28,302 bases of DNA, taken from DASTGO01 sp035719045 (GTDB lineage Bacteria; Actinomycetota; Actinomycetes; Actinomycetales; Kineosporiaceae). Each line of letters starts with the position of its first letter. Position 1 is the first letter of the stretch. Of the stretch, positions 1 through 7,900 are shown piece after piece. Under the pieces are notes generated by a model. That model was given only the letters and a program-made list of their open reading frames with translations, did not search any database and had not been told where the DNA came from. The DNA is taken from the NCBI GenBank assembly GCA_035719045.1, contig DASTGO010000293.1, positions 1 through 28,302 of the forward strand, given 5' to 3'. The position numbers and the translations under genes are program-made.

Positions 1-1
1 C

Positions 2-349
2 CCCGCCGCCCTCGACGAGATCGAAGGCGTTCTCACCGGCCAGGCCGTGATCGTGAGGGCACTCTTGCCCGTCAAACCCACCGTCACCACCCCCGAACTC
101 CTCCTCGCCGGGGAACCGCTCACCGTCGACGTGGACCTCCCTGCCAACCACGCCATCAAGATCACCGTCACCAGCGAGACGGGGCGCGAGGTGGACCGCC
201 GAGTCCCGCGGATCTCCCACGGACACGCCCACGCCACCATCACCGACCTGCCCCCAGGCGCCTACACCATCGACGTCACCGGCACCGCGCCAGGCTCCCC
301 CATCGCCCCCGTCAGCAGCGACGTGATCATCTGGGACCCGCAGCCCTGA
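2..349 (+). CDS. 3' end of an unknown gene (partial)
   Basis: The reading frame is open from the window edge and ends at TGA 347-349, so about 115 C-terminal residues of a longer protein are visible. A GTG at 47 could be a start, but the same frame continues upstream with protein-like sequence (ALDEIEGVLTGQ), so I read it as truncated by the window. The visible part alternates hydrophobic and polar residues with many T/V/I and few helix formers, and ends in a short acidic/Pro tail. This suggests a beta-sandwich (Ig-like) C-terminal domain. I do not recognise the family. It lies tail-to-tail with the integrase pseudogene, only about 20 bp from where integrase homology stops, so it is probably cargo of the integrated element or sits at a deletion junction. 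It could instead be host DNA brought in by a rearrangement. Confidence 0.55.
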   Translation, partial: PAALDEIEGVLTGQAVIVRALLPVKPTVTTPELLLAGEPLTVDVDLPANHAIKITVTSETGREVDRRVPRISHGHAHATITDLPPGAYTIDVTGTAPGSPIAPVSSDVIIWDPQP

Positions 350-369
350 GCGCTCAGTGCCACATGCGT

Positions 370-920
370 CCAGTGCAGGGCCCGGATGGACGATGCCGAC
401 AGCGGCTTGCACGGGATCGGCCGGCACTGGCTGTCGCACTCGTGCTCTCGGCGGGTCCGGTGCTTGACGTGGCCGCCTTGCCGCCGCACCGGTTGCGGCA
501 GGTCCGCAGTGGCGCGTACAGCCGCTCGACCAGGTCCGGCTCGATCCGGCTCAGCGGCAGGCGGCCGAGCACCGGCCGCAGCCGCCGGCGGATGTCGAGC
601 TCGTACCGGCGCTTGGTCGTCGGCTCGACGTCCAATACCTCCATATAGACGTCCAATACCTCCATATATCTGTCGAGGAGCTGATTCAAGGTGGCCCGCG
701 TCTTCGGGTTCCGCCGCTCGTCGACCTGGCTGAGCAACCGCGTCCGGACCCGCTCGGCCTCCGCGGCCGCCTTCGGGCCGGCAGGGACGACCTCAGTGAG
801 GTAGTGCCGCTCCCCGGTCAGGGCGTCCAGCCCCGCGTACACCCTCACTCTCAGTGAGCCACTGGGGAGGTGCTTGATCGATCCGCGCTGCCTCGCCCGT
901 GCCTTCGAGCCACCAGCCAT
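370..920 (-). pseudogene. tyrosine-recombinase (phage/ICE integrase) pseudogene, frameshifted and truncated
   Basis: From ATG 918-920 (MAGGSKARARQRGSIKHLPSG) the product shows an integrase N-terminal arm-binding region (residues about 10-60), then a core-binding SAM-like domain (TLNQLLDRYMEV, KRRYELDIRRRLRPVLG). Near 470-490 homology moves from one minus frame (RTCRNRCGGK) to another (HVKHRTRREHECDSQCRPIPCKPLSASSIRALHW), so there is a single-base indel. Homology stops at the Trp codon 370-372. The catalytic domain with its R...HxxR...Y residues is absent: intact relatives have roughly 370-400 residues, against about 180 here. A 21-bp tandem duplication repeats seven residues (YMEVLDV). The gene starts 126 bp from the 3' end of tRNA-Arg and points away from it, the usual layout for tRNA-targeted elements. 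It cannot recombine DNA as it stands. Confidence 0.8.
627..668. repeat. 21-bp tandem duplication in the integrase pseudogene
   Basis: Copies at 627-647 and 648-668 are identical. The in-frame duplication adds seven residues to the core-binding domain and probably arose by replication slippage. Confidence 0.9.
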
Positions 921-1045
921 GACATGAATCTTGGAGCGTTGGCGGCACGAGTGATGGCACGCGGAGTGGCCGAGACGGAGTGATGAGGCAGGCCCCGAAG
1001 ATGCTGTGTGGGCATTTCCGCAGGTCAGATGCGTATTGATCTGGG

Positions 1046-1085
1046 TGCCCCCGAGAGGAATCGAACCTCCGACACACGGTTTAGG
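1046..1085 (-). other. probable attachment-site core in the tRNA 3' half
   Basis: Inferred only from layout: the integrase remnant starts just beyond the tRNA 3' end, where such elements normally recombine. No second copy of the tRNA 3' end is visible between 1 and 1045, so the partner site would lie outside the window or has been lost. The exact core cannot be defined here. Confidence 0.3.
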
Positions 1086-1118
1086 AAACCGTTGCTCTAT
1101 CCACTGAGCTACGAGGGC
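1046..1118 (-). tRNA. tRNA-Arg(CCT)
   Basis: On the minus strand the 73-nt sequence folds as a full cloverleaf. The acceptor is GCCCTCG/CGGGGGC (one T-G wobble), the D-arm GCTC/GAGC, the anticodon stem ACGGT/ACCGT with loop TTCCTAA, and the T-arm GGAGG-TTCGATT-CCTCT. The anticodon CCT (1083-1085) reads AGG. The discriminator is A. The CCA tail is not genomically encoded (the next bases are CCC). The gene appears intact despite the integrase remnant at its 3' side, as expected when an element's attachment site restores the tRNA end. Confidence 0.95.
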
Positions 1119-1470
1119 GCCGGGCGGCGGCACGTGACGTGACCGACCGGTGGATCCCATCGTGCCACGTCTGTGGGACCGGTGGTCATCGGGTTGGCGG
1201 ACCGCCACGGTATGAGGGCTGGACGCACGGTCTGCGATCACGGTCCTGGGCTGGCGGAGGCCGACGGTCAGAGGCGGTCGGTGGCAGGGGAGGGAGTTCC
1301 CCGGTGGGGCGCCGGGGTCTGGGCGCCGGACCGGACCGCGGGGCCTGTCCAGATGCCGTCGCCAGAGGCTGCGTGGGAGTGTCCCGGATGATCCCCCCGA
1401 CACATCTGCGCCGCCCCCGCGAGCCGGTGGTGCGCCTTTTCCCAGGTCGTGTGGGGGCTCGTGGGCAGTA

Positions 1471-1486
1471 GTCACCTGTTCGTGAC
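1471..1486. promoter_or_regulatory. dyad GTCAC-N6-GTGAC upstream of the GH16-like gene
   Basis: A perfect 5-bp inverted repeat with a 6-bp centre lies 115 bp before the GTG start, in a relatively T-rich patch. It could be a regulator site. No specific regulator is identified. Confidence 0.3.
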
Positions 1487-1529
1487 AGAGGGAGACAGTG
1501 CTGGTTACCACCTCGGGAGACGGACGGCG

Positions 1530-1535
1530 TAGCGT
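1530..1535 (+). promoter_or_regulatory. candidate -10 hexamer TAGCGT for the GH16-like gene
   Basis: It matches the TAnnnT form seen before several other genes in this window. It lies 65 bp before the start codon, so the mRNA would have a leader of about 60 nt. No good -35 is visible. Confidence 0.3.
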
Positions 1536-1600
1536 GCCATGCGACGTCGGCCGGGAGACCGGCCTGGCGCGGCACCGCGAGAGAAGGCGAGGCGTGCCGG

Positions 1601-2818
1601 GTGAAGTCGGCCACGGGGGAACGGCGGGCAAGACGGTCGGTGAGGATTGCCGTGATGACCGCCTTGTCCATGATCACGGCGGGTGCCGCCCTGGTCTCGG
1701 CTGCCTCGGGGGCCGCTGCGGCCGGCCAGGACTCCGGGCCCTGGGTGGCCGGCTGGAACACCGAGTTCTCCGGTAGCTCTCTGCCGGCTGGATGCCAGAC
1801 GTACAGCGGGACGTACAACGAGGGCGCCAATGCGTGGAGTCCGTCGGCGGTGTCGATCTCCGAGGGCCTGCTGCACATCCGCCTGGAGCACAAGCAGACC
1901 GAGGGGCGGGCCTGGACGTCCGGCGGGATCGGTTGCTGGGGGAAGCCACAGACCTACGGCCGGTACGAGATCCGGGCCAGGATTCCCCGCGGAGCCGGCA
2001 TCGACAGCTACTTCGCGTTGTGGCCCACCCAGGGGGGCGAGGGCCGGTGGACCGGGGTCGAGATGCTCGCCCCGGGCAAGGAGACCGCCTACATCACCAA
2101 CGGGTGGGGTCCGGCCAAGCAGGGATCTCCGGTCTCGGGCTCCTACAGCGACGAGTTCCACACCTACGTCGTCGAATGGACCCCGGAGCAGGTCAGGATC
2201 ACCCAGGACGGCACGCAACTGTTCGCCAGCGACCGGGCCTACTCCGGTGCCCGGTACCTGGTCATCGTCGTCAGCAACGGGGACAAGCTGACCGGCGTCC
2301 CGAACGGCTCGACGCCGCTGCCCGCCGAGTTCCTCATCGACCGGATCCGGGTCGACCGCTACCAGGCCGGCGCCACCGCCCAGCCGTCCGCCCCGGACTC
2401 CGCTGCCACCGCCACCGTGGTGCCCTCCGCGTCCGCGTCGTCCGCTGCGGGAACGGCCGCGGTGACGGGGGCGCAACCGTCGGCGGTCGAGGCCTCCGTC
2501 GGGGACGCCCCGGCCGACACCTCCGCCACCTCGGGCCTGCTGCCCTTGCTGGTGGTCGTTCCGTTGCTGCTCCTCGTCCTCGCCGGGGCGATCAGGGCCT
2601 ATGTGCACTCCCCGCAACGGGCGGCCCGGGCAGCCGCCACCGAACCCCCGCCGGCACCGGCGCACCCCGATGCCCGGCGGTCCGCCGTCGGACCCCCCGC
2701 CCACTCCGACGCCAGGTACTGCGTCCCGGAGCCGGAGCCGGCGGACCCCTTCGGCGCCGCGCCGCCGTCCGGGTGGCAACCCGTGGGCTGGGACTCCGGC
2801 CCTGCCCGCGGACGCTGA
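1601..2818 (+). CDS. secreted, membrane-anchored GH16-like protein with degenerate active site
   Basis: Residues 1-41 are a signal peptide (RRARR, a hydrophobic core, then AAAA before GQDS). Residues about 45-245 resemble glycoside hydrolase family 16 (laminarinase/ExoK fold): WVAGWNTEFSGSS, a Gly/Trp-rich segment (GRYEIRARIPRG, DSYFALWP), and EFHTYVVEWTPEQVRITQDG followed by FLIDRIRVDRY. A linker rich in Ala/Ser/Pro/Thr follows, then a membrane segment near 311-335 (LLPLLVVVPLLLLVLAGAI) and a cytoplasmic Pro-rich tail. GH16 enzymes carry ExDxxE; here Glu154 is present, but the Asp is Leu156 and the second Glu position is Gly159. Hydrolysis is therefore doubtful, and carbohydrate binding at the cell surface is more likely (inference). 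The GTG start follows a GGCGAGG-like site at about 8-bp spacing. No operon partner is seen. Confidence 0.75.
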   Translation: MKSATGERRARRSVRIAVMTALSMITAGAALVSAASGAAAAGQDSGPWVAGWNTEFSGSSLPAGCQTYSGTYNEGANAWSPSAVSISEGLLHIRLEHKQTEGRAWTSGGIGCWGKPQTYGRYEIRARIPRGAGIDSYFALWPTQGGEGRWTGVEMLAPGKETAYITNGWGPAKQGSPVSGSYSDEFHTYVVEWTPEQVRITQDGTQLFASDRAYSGARYLVIVVSNGDKLTGVPNGSTPLPAEFLIDRIRVDRYQAGATAQPSAPDSAATATVVPSASASSAAGTAAVTGAQPSAVEASVGDAPADTSATSGLLPLLVVVPLLLLVLAGAIRAYVHSPQRAARAAATEPPPAPAHPDARRSAVGPPAHSDARYCVPEPEPADPFGAAPPSGWQPVGWDSGPARGR

Positions 2819-2824
2819 CGCGGA

Positions 2825-2841
2825 ACCCGACTCAGTCGGGT
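2825..2841. terminator. hairpin after the GH16-like gene
   Basis: ACCCGACT and AGTCGGGT form a perfect inverted repeat around one base, starting 7 bp after the stop codon. It folds as a 6-bp stem with a 5-base loop. There is no T-run, which is common in high-GC actinobacteria. Confidence 0.5.
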
Positions 2842-2961
2842 GGCCGGACCGTGACCTCTGGCGTTGTCGAGACGCAACGGCCGGGACAGGGTGAGCGCGG
2901 GCAGCGTCCGGCCGGACCGGCGTGCCTCACGTCGTCCGGAGCTGGAGGTCCATCCGGTCTC

Positions 2962-3004
2962 CTTCCCTGATCAGGCCGGGACACTTCCCTGATCAGGCCG
3001 GGAC
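2962..3004. repeat. 22-bp-period tandem repeat over the SGNH hydrolase stop codon
   Basis: CTTCCCTGATCAGGCCGGGAC occurs at 2962-2982 and 2984-3004. Each copy holds the palindrome CCTGATCAGG. The minus-strand stop codon (2993-2995) lies inside the right-hand copy, so the other copy repeats the gene end just downstream. Confidence 0.9.
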
Positions 3005-4009
3005 GCCGAGTGCGGACCAGCCGACCGACAGCAGTGTGTGGGCGATCAGCTCATGTCCGGCGGCGTCGGGGTGGTCCCCGTCGGAGGACAGCAGCGCGGT
3101 CGGGTCCTGGTCGCCGCCGCCCTTGAACGGGGCATAGAGGTCGACGCAGACCAGCTCGCCGGACGGTGACGTCTGCCCGTCCGTCGCGGCCTTCACTGCG
3201 TCACACAGTGCGCCGTTCACCTGCCGGGTCAGGGCATCGCTGACCTGCAGGTACCCGTCGGAGTACTCCTGACGCGCGACCGCGCCGTCCTCCACCACGT
3301 TCCAGTAGGTCGTGACCAGGATCTGGGTCGGGCGGCCGGCCCGCAGCTGCAGGATCCGCTCCAGGATCTGCTGGACATTGCCCCGGATCCGGGCGGCCCG
3401 CGCGTCGAAGCAGGCCTGTCCGCAGGTCCCGTCCGACCACGACTGCAGGGAGGCGGCAGCGTCGTTGGCGCCGATGGTCACCACGACGATGTCCGCGCCG
3501 GCCACGCTCTGACCCGTGTCGGAGCCGTCCTGGAGCTGGTCCAGCAGGCCCTCGCTGGTCAGTCCCGGGACTCCGAGGTCCTGGGCCCGCACCGGCCGTC
3601 CCAGCAGTTGCCCGGTGAGGTCGGCGTACCGCTGGACGAATGGTGTGCACGCGCAGTTGGCGCCGGAGGTGACCGAGTCGCCGAGCCCGACGACGGCCCA
3701 GGGCCCGACCGGGACGCCGCGAGTCGCCGGTCCGGCGCCGGACGCGGGTCGCTGGACCCGTCCGGCCCGGGCGACCCGTCCCGCCGGCGCCTCCTCGTGC
3801 CGGTTGTCCGGGGGCGACCCGGCGGCCGCCATCCAGCCCACAGCCACATCAGCCGGCACGGAGTTCCCCGTCCCCCCCTGCAGGAGGAAGGCGGCCACCC
3901 CCAGGCTGCAGACCAGCAGGGCACCCAGGAGCGCGACCCGACCGCCGTGGCGACGGGTCCGACGCGCATGCTGGGGCCGGCGTCTGCCGCCGCGGGAGCG
4001 TGACCTCAT
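2993..4009 (-). CDS. secreted SGNH/GDSL-family hydrolase
   Basis: This 338-residue protein has a basic N-terminus and a hydrophobic segment at 24-44 (VALLGALLVCSLGVAAFLL), acting as signal peptide or anchor, then a Pro/Ala linker to about residue 100. SGNH blocks are clear: GDS at 110-112 (nucleophile Ser112), a glycine in GVPGLTSEG near 149 (block II), GAND at 180-183 (oxyanion Asn182), and DGDH at 310-313 supplying the catalytic Asp310/His313. Six cysteines in the outer part (CAC, CGQAC, LCD, VCVD) suggest disulfides, as in extracellular actinobacterial esterases of this type. The likely role is ester hydrolysis outside the membrane. The substrate is not predictable (lipid, acylated glycan or other). 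The ATG start has only a weak ribosome site. It is transcribed away from the next gene, so it is probably monocistronic. Confidence 0.85.
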   Translation of the reverse strand: MRSRSRGGRRRPQHARRTRRHGGRVALLGALLVCSLGVAAFLLQGGTGNSVPADVAVGWMAAAGSPPDNRHEEAPAGRVARAGRVQRPASGAGPATRGVPVGPWAVVGLGDSVTSGANCACTPFVQRYADLTGQLLGRPVRAQDLGVPGLTSEGLLDQLQDGSDTGQSVAGADIVVVTIGANDAAASLQSWSDGTCGQACFDARAARIRGNVQQILERILQLRAGRPTQILVTTYWNVVEDGAVARQEYSDGYLQVSDALTRQVNGALCDAVKAATDGQTSPSGELVCVDLYAPFKGGGDQDPTALLSSDGDHPDAAGHELIAHTLLSVGWSALGVPA

Positions 4010-4323
4010 CGTGACCAGGGTGACATCCGACCGGGCCTGATGTCGCGCTCGGGATCACAAGAGGCACGCCGGGCCGCGTGGCGGATCCGTCCCTCCGGTG
4101 TCGTTCCACCCCAACGGGGCGAAAGGTCCTCGCGTGGCTCCGGGCATCGTCCCCCGGGCCCGTCCCCGGGTCCCCGTGGGAGTCCTGGCACTCCCCACCC
4201 CTTGTGTGCCAGAGCACGCGGAACGCACTCTGCAGCCAGAAACGCACTCTGCAGCCAGAAGCACGGTCTGCAGCCAGAGGAGCCTGGCCGATGCTGCTCG
4301 GGCATGACCGGGAGGAGGCCGTG
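4010..4323. other. intergenic stretch with triple repeat, divergent promoter region
   Basis: The region separates two divergent genes and should hold promoters for both. Frames running through it on either strand are upstream extensions without start support. The notable content is a 19-bp repeat in three copies ending about 45 bp before the plus-strand gene. No clear -35/-10 pair could be assigned. Confidence 0.5.
4222..4278. repeat. three tandem 19-bp repeats upstream of the 4324 gene
   Basis: Copies start at 4222, 4241 and 4260. The first two are identical (AACGCACTCTGCAGCCAGA); the third keeps the TCTGCAGCCAGA core but has AGCACGG in front. Each contains the palindrome CTGCAG. The period is close to two helical turns, so a protein bound to each copy would sit on nearly the same face. 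The position between divergent genes fits an operator array, but a neutral slippage product is equally possible. Confidence 0.85.
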
Positions 4324-4845
4324 ATGTCCGTGCCGAATGTCGAAGTGGTGGCCTTCCACGGAGGTGATCGCAGCCTGTCGGGGTTCATCGTGTCCGGCCG
4401 CTGGCCCGCGTCCACCCGGGAGTGGGCCCAGTTCCTCGCCCTCGCGGTGCGGCTCGCGGCCGTCCCCGGGCTGCTGCCCACCACGACCGTCTTCCGGGCG
4501 GTCGAGGAGATGCCCGACGAGCCGCAGCCCGGCACGGTCGGCCTGGTCACCCGGGCTGGCCCCGTGCTCGGAGAGGGTGCTCCGAGGCCGGGACAGTTCC
4601 CGTACGCATCGGCCCTGCTGCTCCTGCATCCCCCGGCCGAGAGCCGTCCCTCGACACCCGAGGCGATCGGCGCTGCCTCGGGCTGCGTCCTGCTGCCGGG
4701 GCTGCCGCACCTCGGGCTGGAACACCGGGCGGCCTGGGTCGAGGCCGAGATGGACGGCACCGTGACGAGGCTGGTCAGCCAGGTCGGCGTGGACCCGGCG
4801 CTCGACCCGGACACGGCCGTGCTGGCCATGCTGCTGGCCGCCTGA
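4324..4845 (+). CDS. unknown protein, 173 residues
   Basis: I do not recognise the family. The start is well supported: GGAGGAGG (4311-4318) precedes ATG 4324 by 5 bases. A GTG directly before it (4321) is too close to that site. The product is soluble-looking, without a signal peptide or membrane helix. It opens with an alternating beta-type segment (VEVVAFHGGDRSLSGFIVSG), then a helix rich in Ala/Leu (EWAQFLALAVRLAAVPGLLP), a Pro/Gly-rich middle (LLLLHPPAESRPSTPEAIGAASG), and a hydrophobic C-terminal helix (DTAVLAMLLAA). It ends 74 bp before the helicase-like gene, which has its own promoter hexamer. Codon use matches the neighbours, so it looks like a real gene rather than an antisense artefact. 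Confidence 0.65.
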   Translation: MSVPNVEVVAFHGGDRSLSGFIVSGRWPASTREWAQFLALAVRLAAVPGLLPTTTVFRAVEEMPDEPQPGTVGLVTRAGPVLGEGAPRPGQFPYASALLLLHPPAESRPSTPEAIGAASGCVLLPGLPHLGLEHRAAWVEAEMDGTVTRLVSQVGVDPALDPDTAVLAMLLAA

Positions 4846-4907
4846 TCGACTGCCGGGGGAGGGGCGACGCGCCGGGCCGGTACCGGGGTGGGCGGGCCTG
4901 GGACGGT

Positions 4908-4913
4908 TAGCGT
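4908..4913 (+). promoter_or_regulatory. -10 element TAGCGT, leaderless promoter of the helicase-like gene
   Basis: TAGCGT is followed by six bases and then GTG 4920, so transcription would begin at the start codon. No ribosome-binding site precedes the GTG, which fits leaderless translation. Confidence 0.55.
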
Positions 4914-4919
4914 GGAATC

Positions 4920-7900
4920 GTGTCCGAGGAGCCTGCCGCCACCACGCCCACCGGGCGGTCGCAGGCCCGGGAGGGCCGTGAACCGGACCGCATCGCACGC
5001 CTCGCGGCGGAGGCTGAGGCCTCGGCCGCCTGCGACATGCCCGCTCCGCTGACGGACCCACCGGCCCACGACAGTTCCGTCACGCCGCCAGCTTCCGGTG
5101 CCCGTCCGGCTGCGCCTGACCCGGTCGGTGACGGTCGGGCGAGGGCTGGCTCGCCCACCCCGACCCCCGGCGAGGACGGTCCGCCCGCGGCGGGGGGAGT
5201 TCCCGCCGCTGTGGCCGGGGCCGGTGCCCGGGACGGGACCGAGAACCCTGCTGCCGATGTGGCCTCGGCGGCTGCTGAGCTCGGGGCCGGGGGAGCGCAT
5301 GCGGCTGTCGCAACGGCTCCGGGTGAGGCTGTGCCGGGTGAGGCTGTGCCGGGTGAGGCCGGTCCGGTCAGGTCCGGTCTCCGGCCGGGGGGTTCGTCTG
5401 CCCCGGGCACCGGTGATGCCGCCGGGGAACTTCCCGCGGCGGATGCCCCGGCCGCCGCCACCCCCGAGGCCACCTCGGCAGGCCCCGCCCGCCGGGAGCC
5501 CGCCCGTTCCGAAGGATCCCCGCCGGAGCAGCCTGAGCGGGAGGCACCTGCGGCGAAGGGGGTCGCGCCCGAGCAGCCCGGGCCGACGGAGTCCGGGCCC
5601 GGAGCGTCCGAGACGAAGGAGCCCGGGCCGGCTGGGACCGCACCGGAGGCACCTGCACCGGAGGCACCTGCGGTGAGCGGGGCTGTGGCAAGCGGGACCG
5701 GGGCCCCCGGCGCGCGGCCGCCGGCACCGGAGCCGACGGACGTGCCCGCGAAGGCACCGGCCGGGAAGGCACCAGAGGCGAAGGCGGCTGCGGAACCTGC
5801 CGCGTCGATGTCGGTGCTCGACACCTGGCGGGAGACCCTGGACGCGGCCCAGCTCGCCGACACCCTCCTGGTCAGCGGGGATCTCAGCGCCGGGACCCTC
5901 GACCTCAGCCACGCCCATCCCTCGGGGCTCGCCACCCTGCTGGCGGGCGTACCGACCCGGTTGTCCAGCCTGATCCGCGGCGCCGACACGTTGTGGCGGG
6001 CCCGGCAACTGGTCCGGGACGTCCGGGCGTCGGTCGGCACCCTGCGGCTGGAGCGGGGGATGCGCGCGGGGTACCTGGCGGTCGGCGTGGCCACCTGGCG
6101 CCCGGGACTGTCCGGTCCGGTATCGGGACGGGCCGCCGTCGACCGGCGCAACATCAGTGCCCCGATCCTGCTGCGGGGCTGCGCCCTGAGCCCCCGCGGT
6201 TCCAGCCACGACGACTACGACCTGGTGCTCGACGGAACCGCCCTGGTCAACGCGCAGTTCCTGCGCCGGCTGCAGGCCGACTACCGGGTCAGCGCCGACG
6301 GGCCGGCACTGGCCGCCCTGGCGTTCGGCAAGGACGGGTTCGACCCAGGTCCGGTGTTCCGGAAGCTGGAGGAGGCCAGCCGGGGCGTGCCGGAGTTCCG
6401 GATCGAGCGATCGCTGCTGCTGGGGACCTTCTCGGCCGGGTCCGCGGATCTTCGGGCCGACCTGGAGGCCGCCCAGCCCGCCCTGCACGCCCACCGTCTG
6501 CTCGGCCGGGTCGTCTGCGCGGGTGACGCTCCGGACCCCGGGGCCGGATCCGCCGTCGCCGTGGCCACTCCCGGGACCGGGACCGGGACCAGGAGCCGGG
6601 GGCCGGCCGCCGGGGAGGCGGGCGAGGAGTTCGACGCGCCCCCGCCGGCCGGGGTCACCCTGGACCTCGACCCCGCCCAACGGCGGGCCGTCGAGGCTGC
6701 CCTGCGCGGGGAGGACGTCGCGGTCGAGGGGCCGCCCGGCACGGGCCTCACCCAGACCTGCGCGGCGGTGATCGCCTCCGCGGTCGCCCGTGGGCAGAGC
6801 GTCCTCGTGGTCACCCCGCACCAGGGCACCGCGGAGGCCCTGACCCGGCGGCTGGCGGCGGCCGGGCTGCAGGACGCCGTCCTCGACCTGCACGACGGCG
6901 CCGGGGACCGTGACACCGTCCGGGCCGGACTGGGCCGGGATCTCGACGCCGCCGTGGTCGCGGCCGACGCCGCCCTGGACGGTGCCACGGTGACCGGGCC
7001 GGGCACACCTGGTCCGGTCACCCCGGCCGCGGCAACCCCGGGGACCGCCGTCGCGACCCTGTCCGCGGGGCCGTCGTCGCGGGCGACCGGTACGGCGGTG
7101 GCGGCCGGTGCCACGGGACCGGGGGTCCGGGCCGGTGTGCTGCCTTCGGGCCGGGACCGGGTCCACGAGCGGTTCGCCGAGGCCAGGGCCGGGGTGCTGG
7201 AGTCCGCGGCGGCGCTGCACGAGGTCCGCGAGCCCTGGGGGGTGTCCGCCTACCAGGCGATGGTCGAACTGGCCGACCTGGTCGCCCGGCCGAACGCCCC
7301 GCTGACCAGGGTCCGGCTACCCCTGGAGGTCACCCGCAGGCTGGACACCGCCACCAGGGAACGGCTGCGGTCGGACCTGCGCGAGGCGGCCGCGCTGGGC
7401 GCGTTCACCCTGACCCGGCTGGACACCCGCTGGCTGGACGCCCGGGTGGCCACCGACGAGGAGGCCGAACACGCCCTGGAGGCGGCCGCCCGGGCGCGTG
7501 ACGCGCTGCCCCGGGCCCGAGCCGCGATGGATGCCGTCACCGCTGCCGCCGGCATGGCCCCGGTGGAGTCCGCGGGCCGGTGGCGCGGGCAGCTGGACCT
7601 GCTGCTCGGGGTCCGCGACACCCTCGACGTGATGCTGCCGTCGGTGTACGAGCAGCCGATCGACGAACTCATCGACGCCACCGCCCCCCGCGGCACGGCC
7701 TTCGTGGACGGTCGCCAGCTCGGCCGGATGGCCCGCCGCCAGCTCCGTCGCCGGGCGAAGGCCCTGATCAGGCCTGGGGTGCACGTCGCGGATCTGCACG
7801 CCCTGCTGCAGCGGGCCCGCCGGCAGAAGGCCGCCTGGCGGGCGGTCGACGAGGCCGGCGGGTGGCCCCGGGTCCCGGTCGGGCTGGCGGAGGCACGCGC

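Larger units (their letters stand above)
1119..1600. other. gene-free stretch between tRNA-Arg and the GH16-like gene
   Basis: No convincing coding region is present on either strand. Frames here lack start signals and family features, and the minus-strand frames are extensions of antisense readings of the neighbouring gene. The visible structure is a dyad GTCAC-N6-GTGAC at 1471-1486 and a TAGCGT hexamer at 1530-1535 that could serve the downstream gene. Confidence 0.5.

Noticed and set aside
1440..1600. c-di-AMP (ydaO-type) riboswitch upstream of a cell-wall gene
   Set aside because: The surrounding sequence does not show the conserved riboswitch core.
354..1631. Minus-strand frame reading as one 425-residue protein through tRNA-Arg and the integrase remnant
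   Set aside because: The middle (VAQWIEQRFPKPCVGGSIPLGG) is a tRNA read as protein. Only the part from 920 downward is integrase-like.
3849..7220. Very long minus-strand open frame opposite the helicase-like gene
   Set aside because: It has Gly/Arg/Pro-rich composition with no family features, and runs across the SGNH gene, an intergenic region and the helicase-like gene. It is an antisense by-product of high GC.
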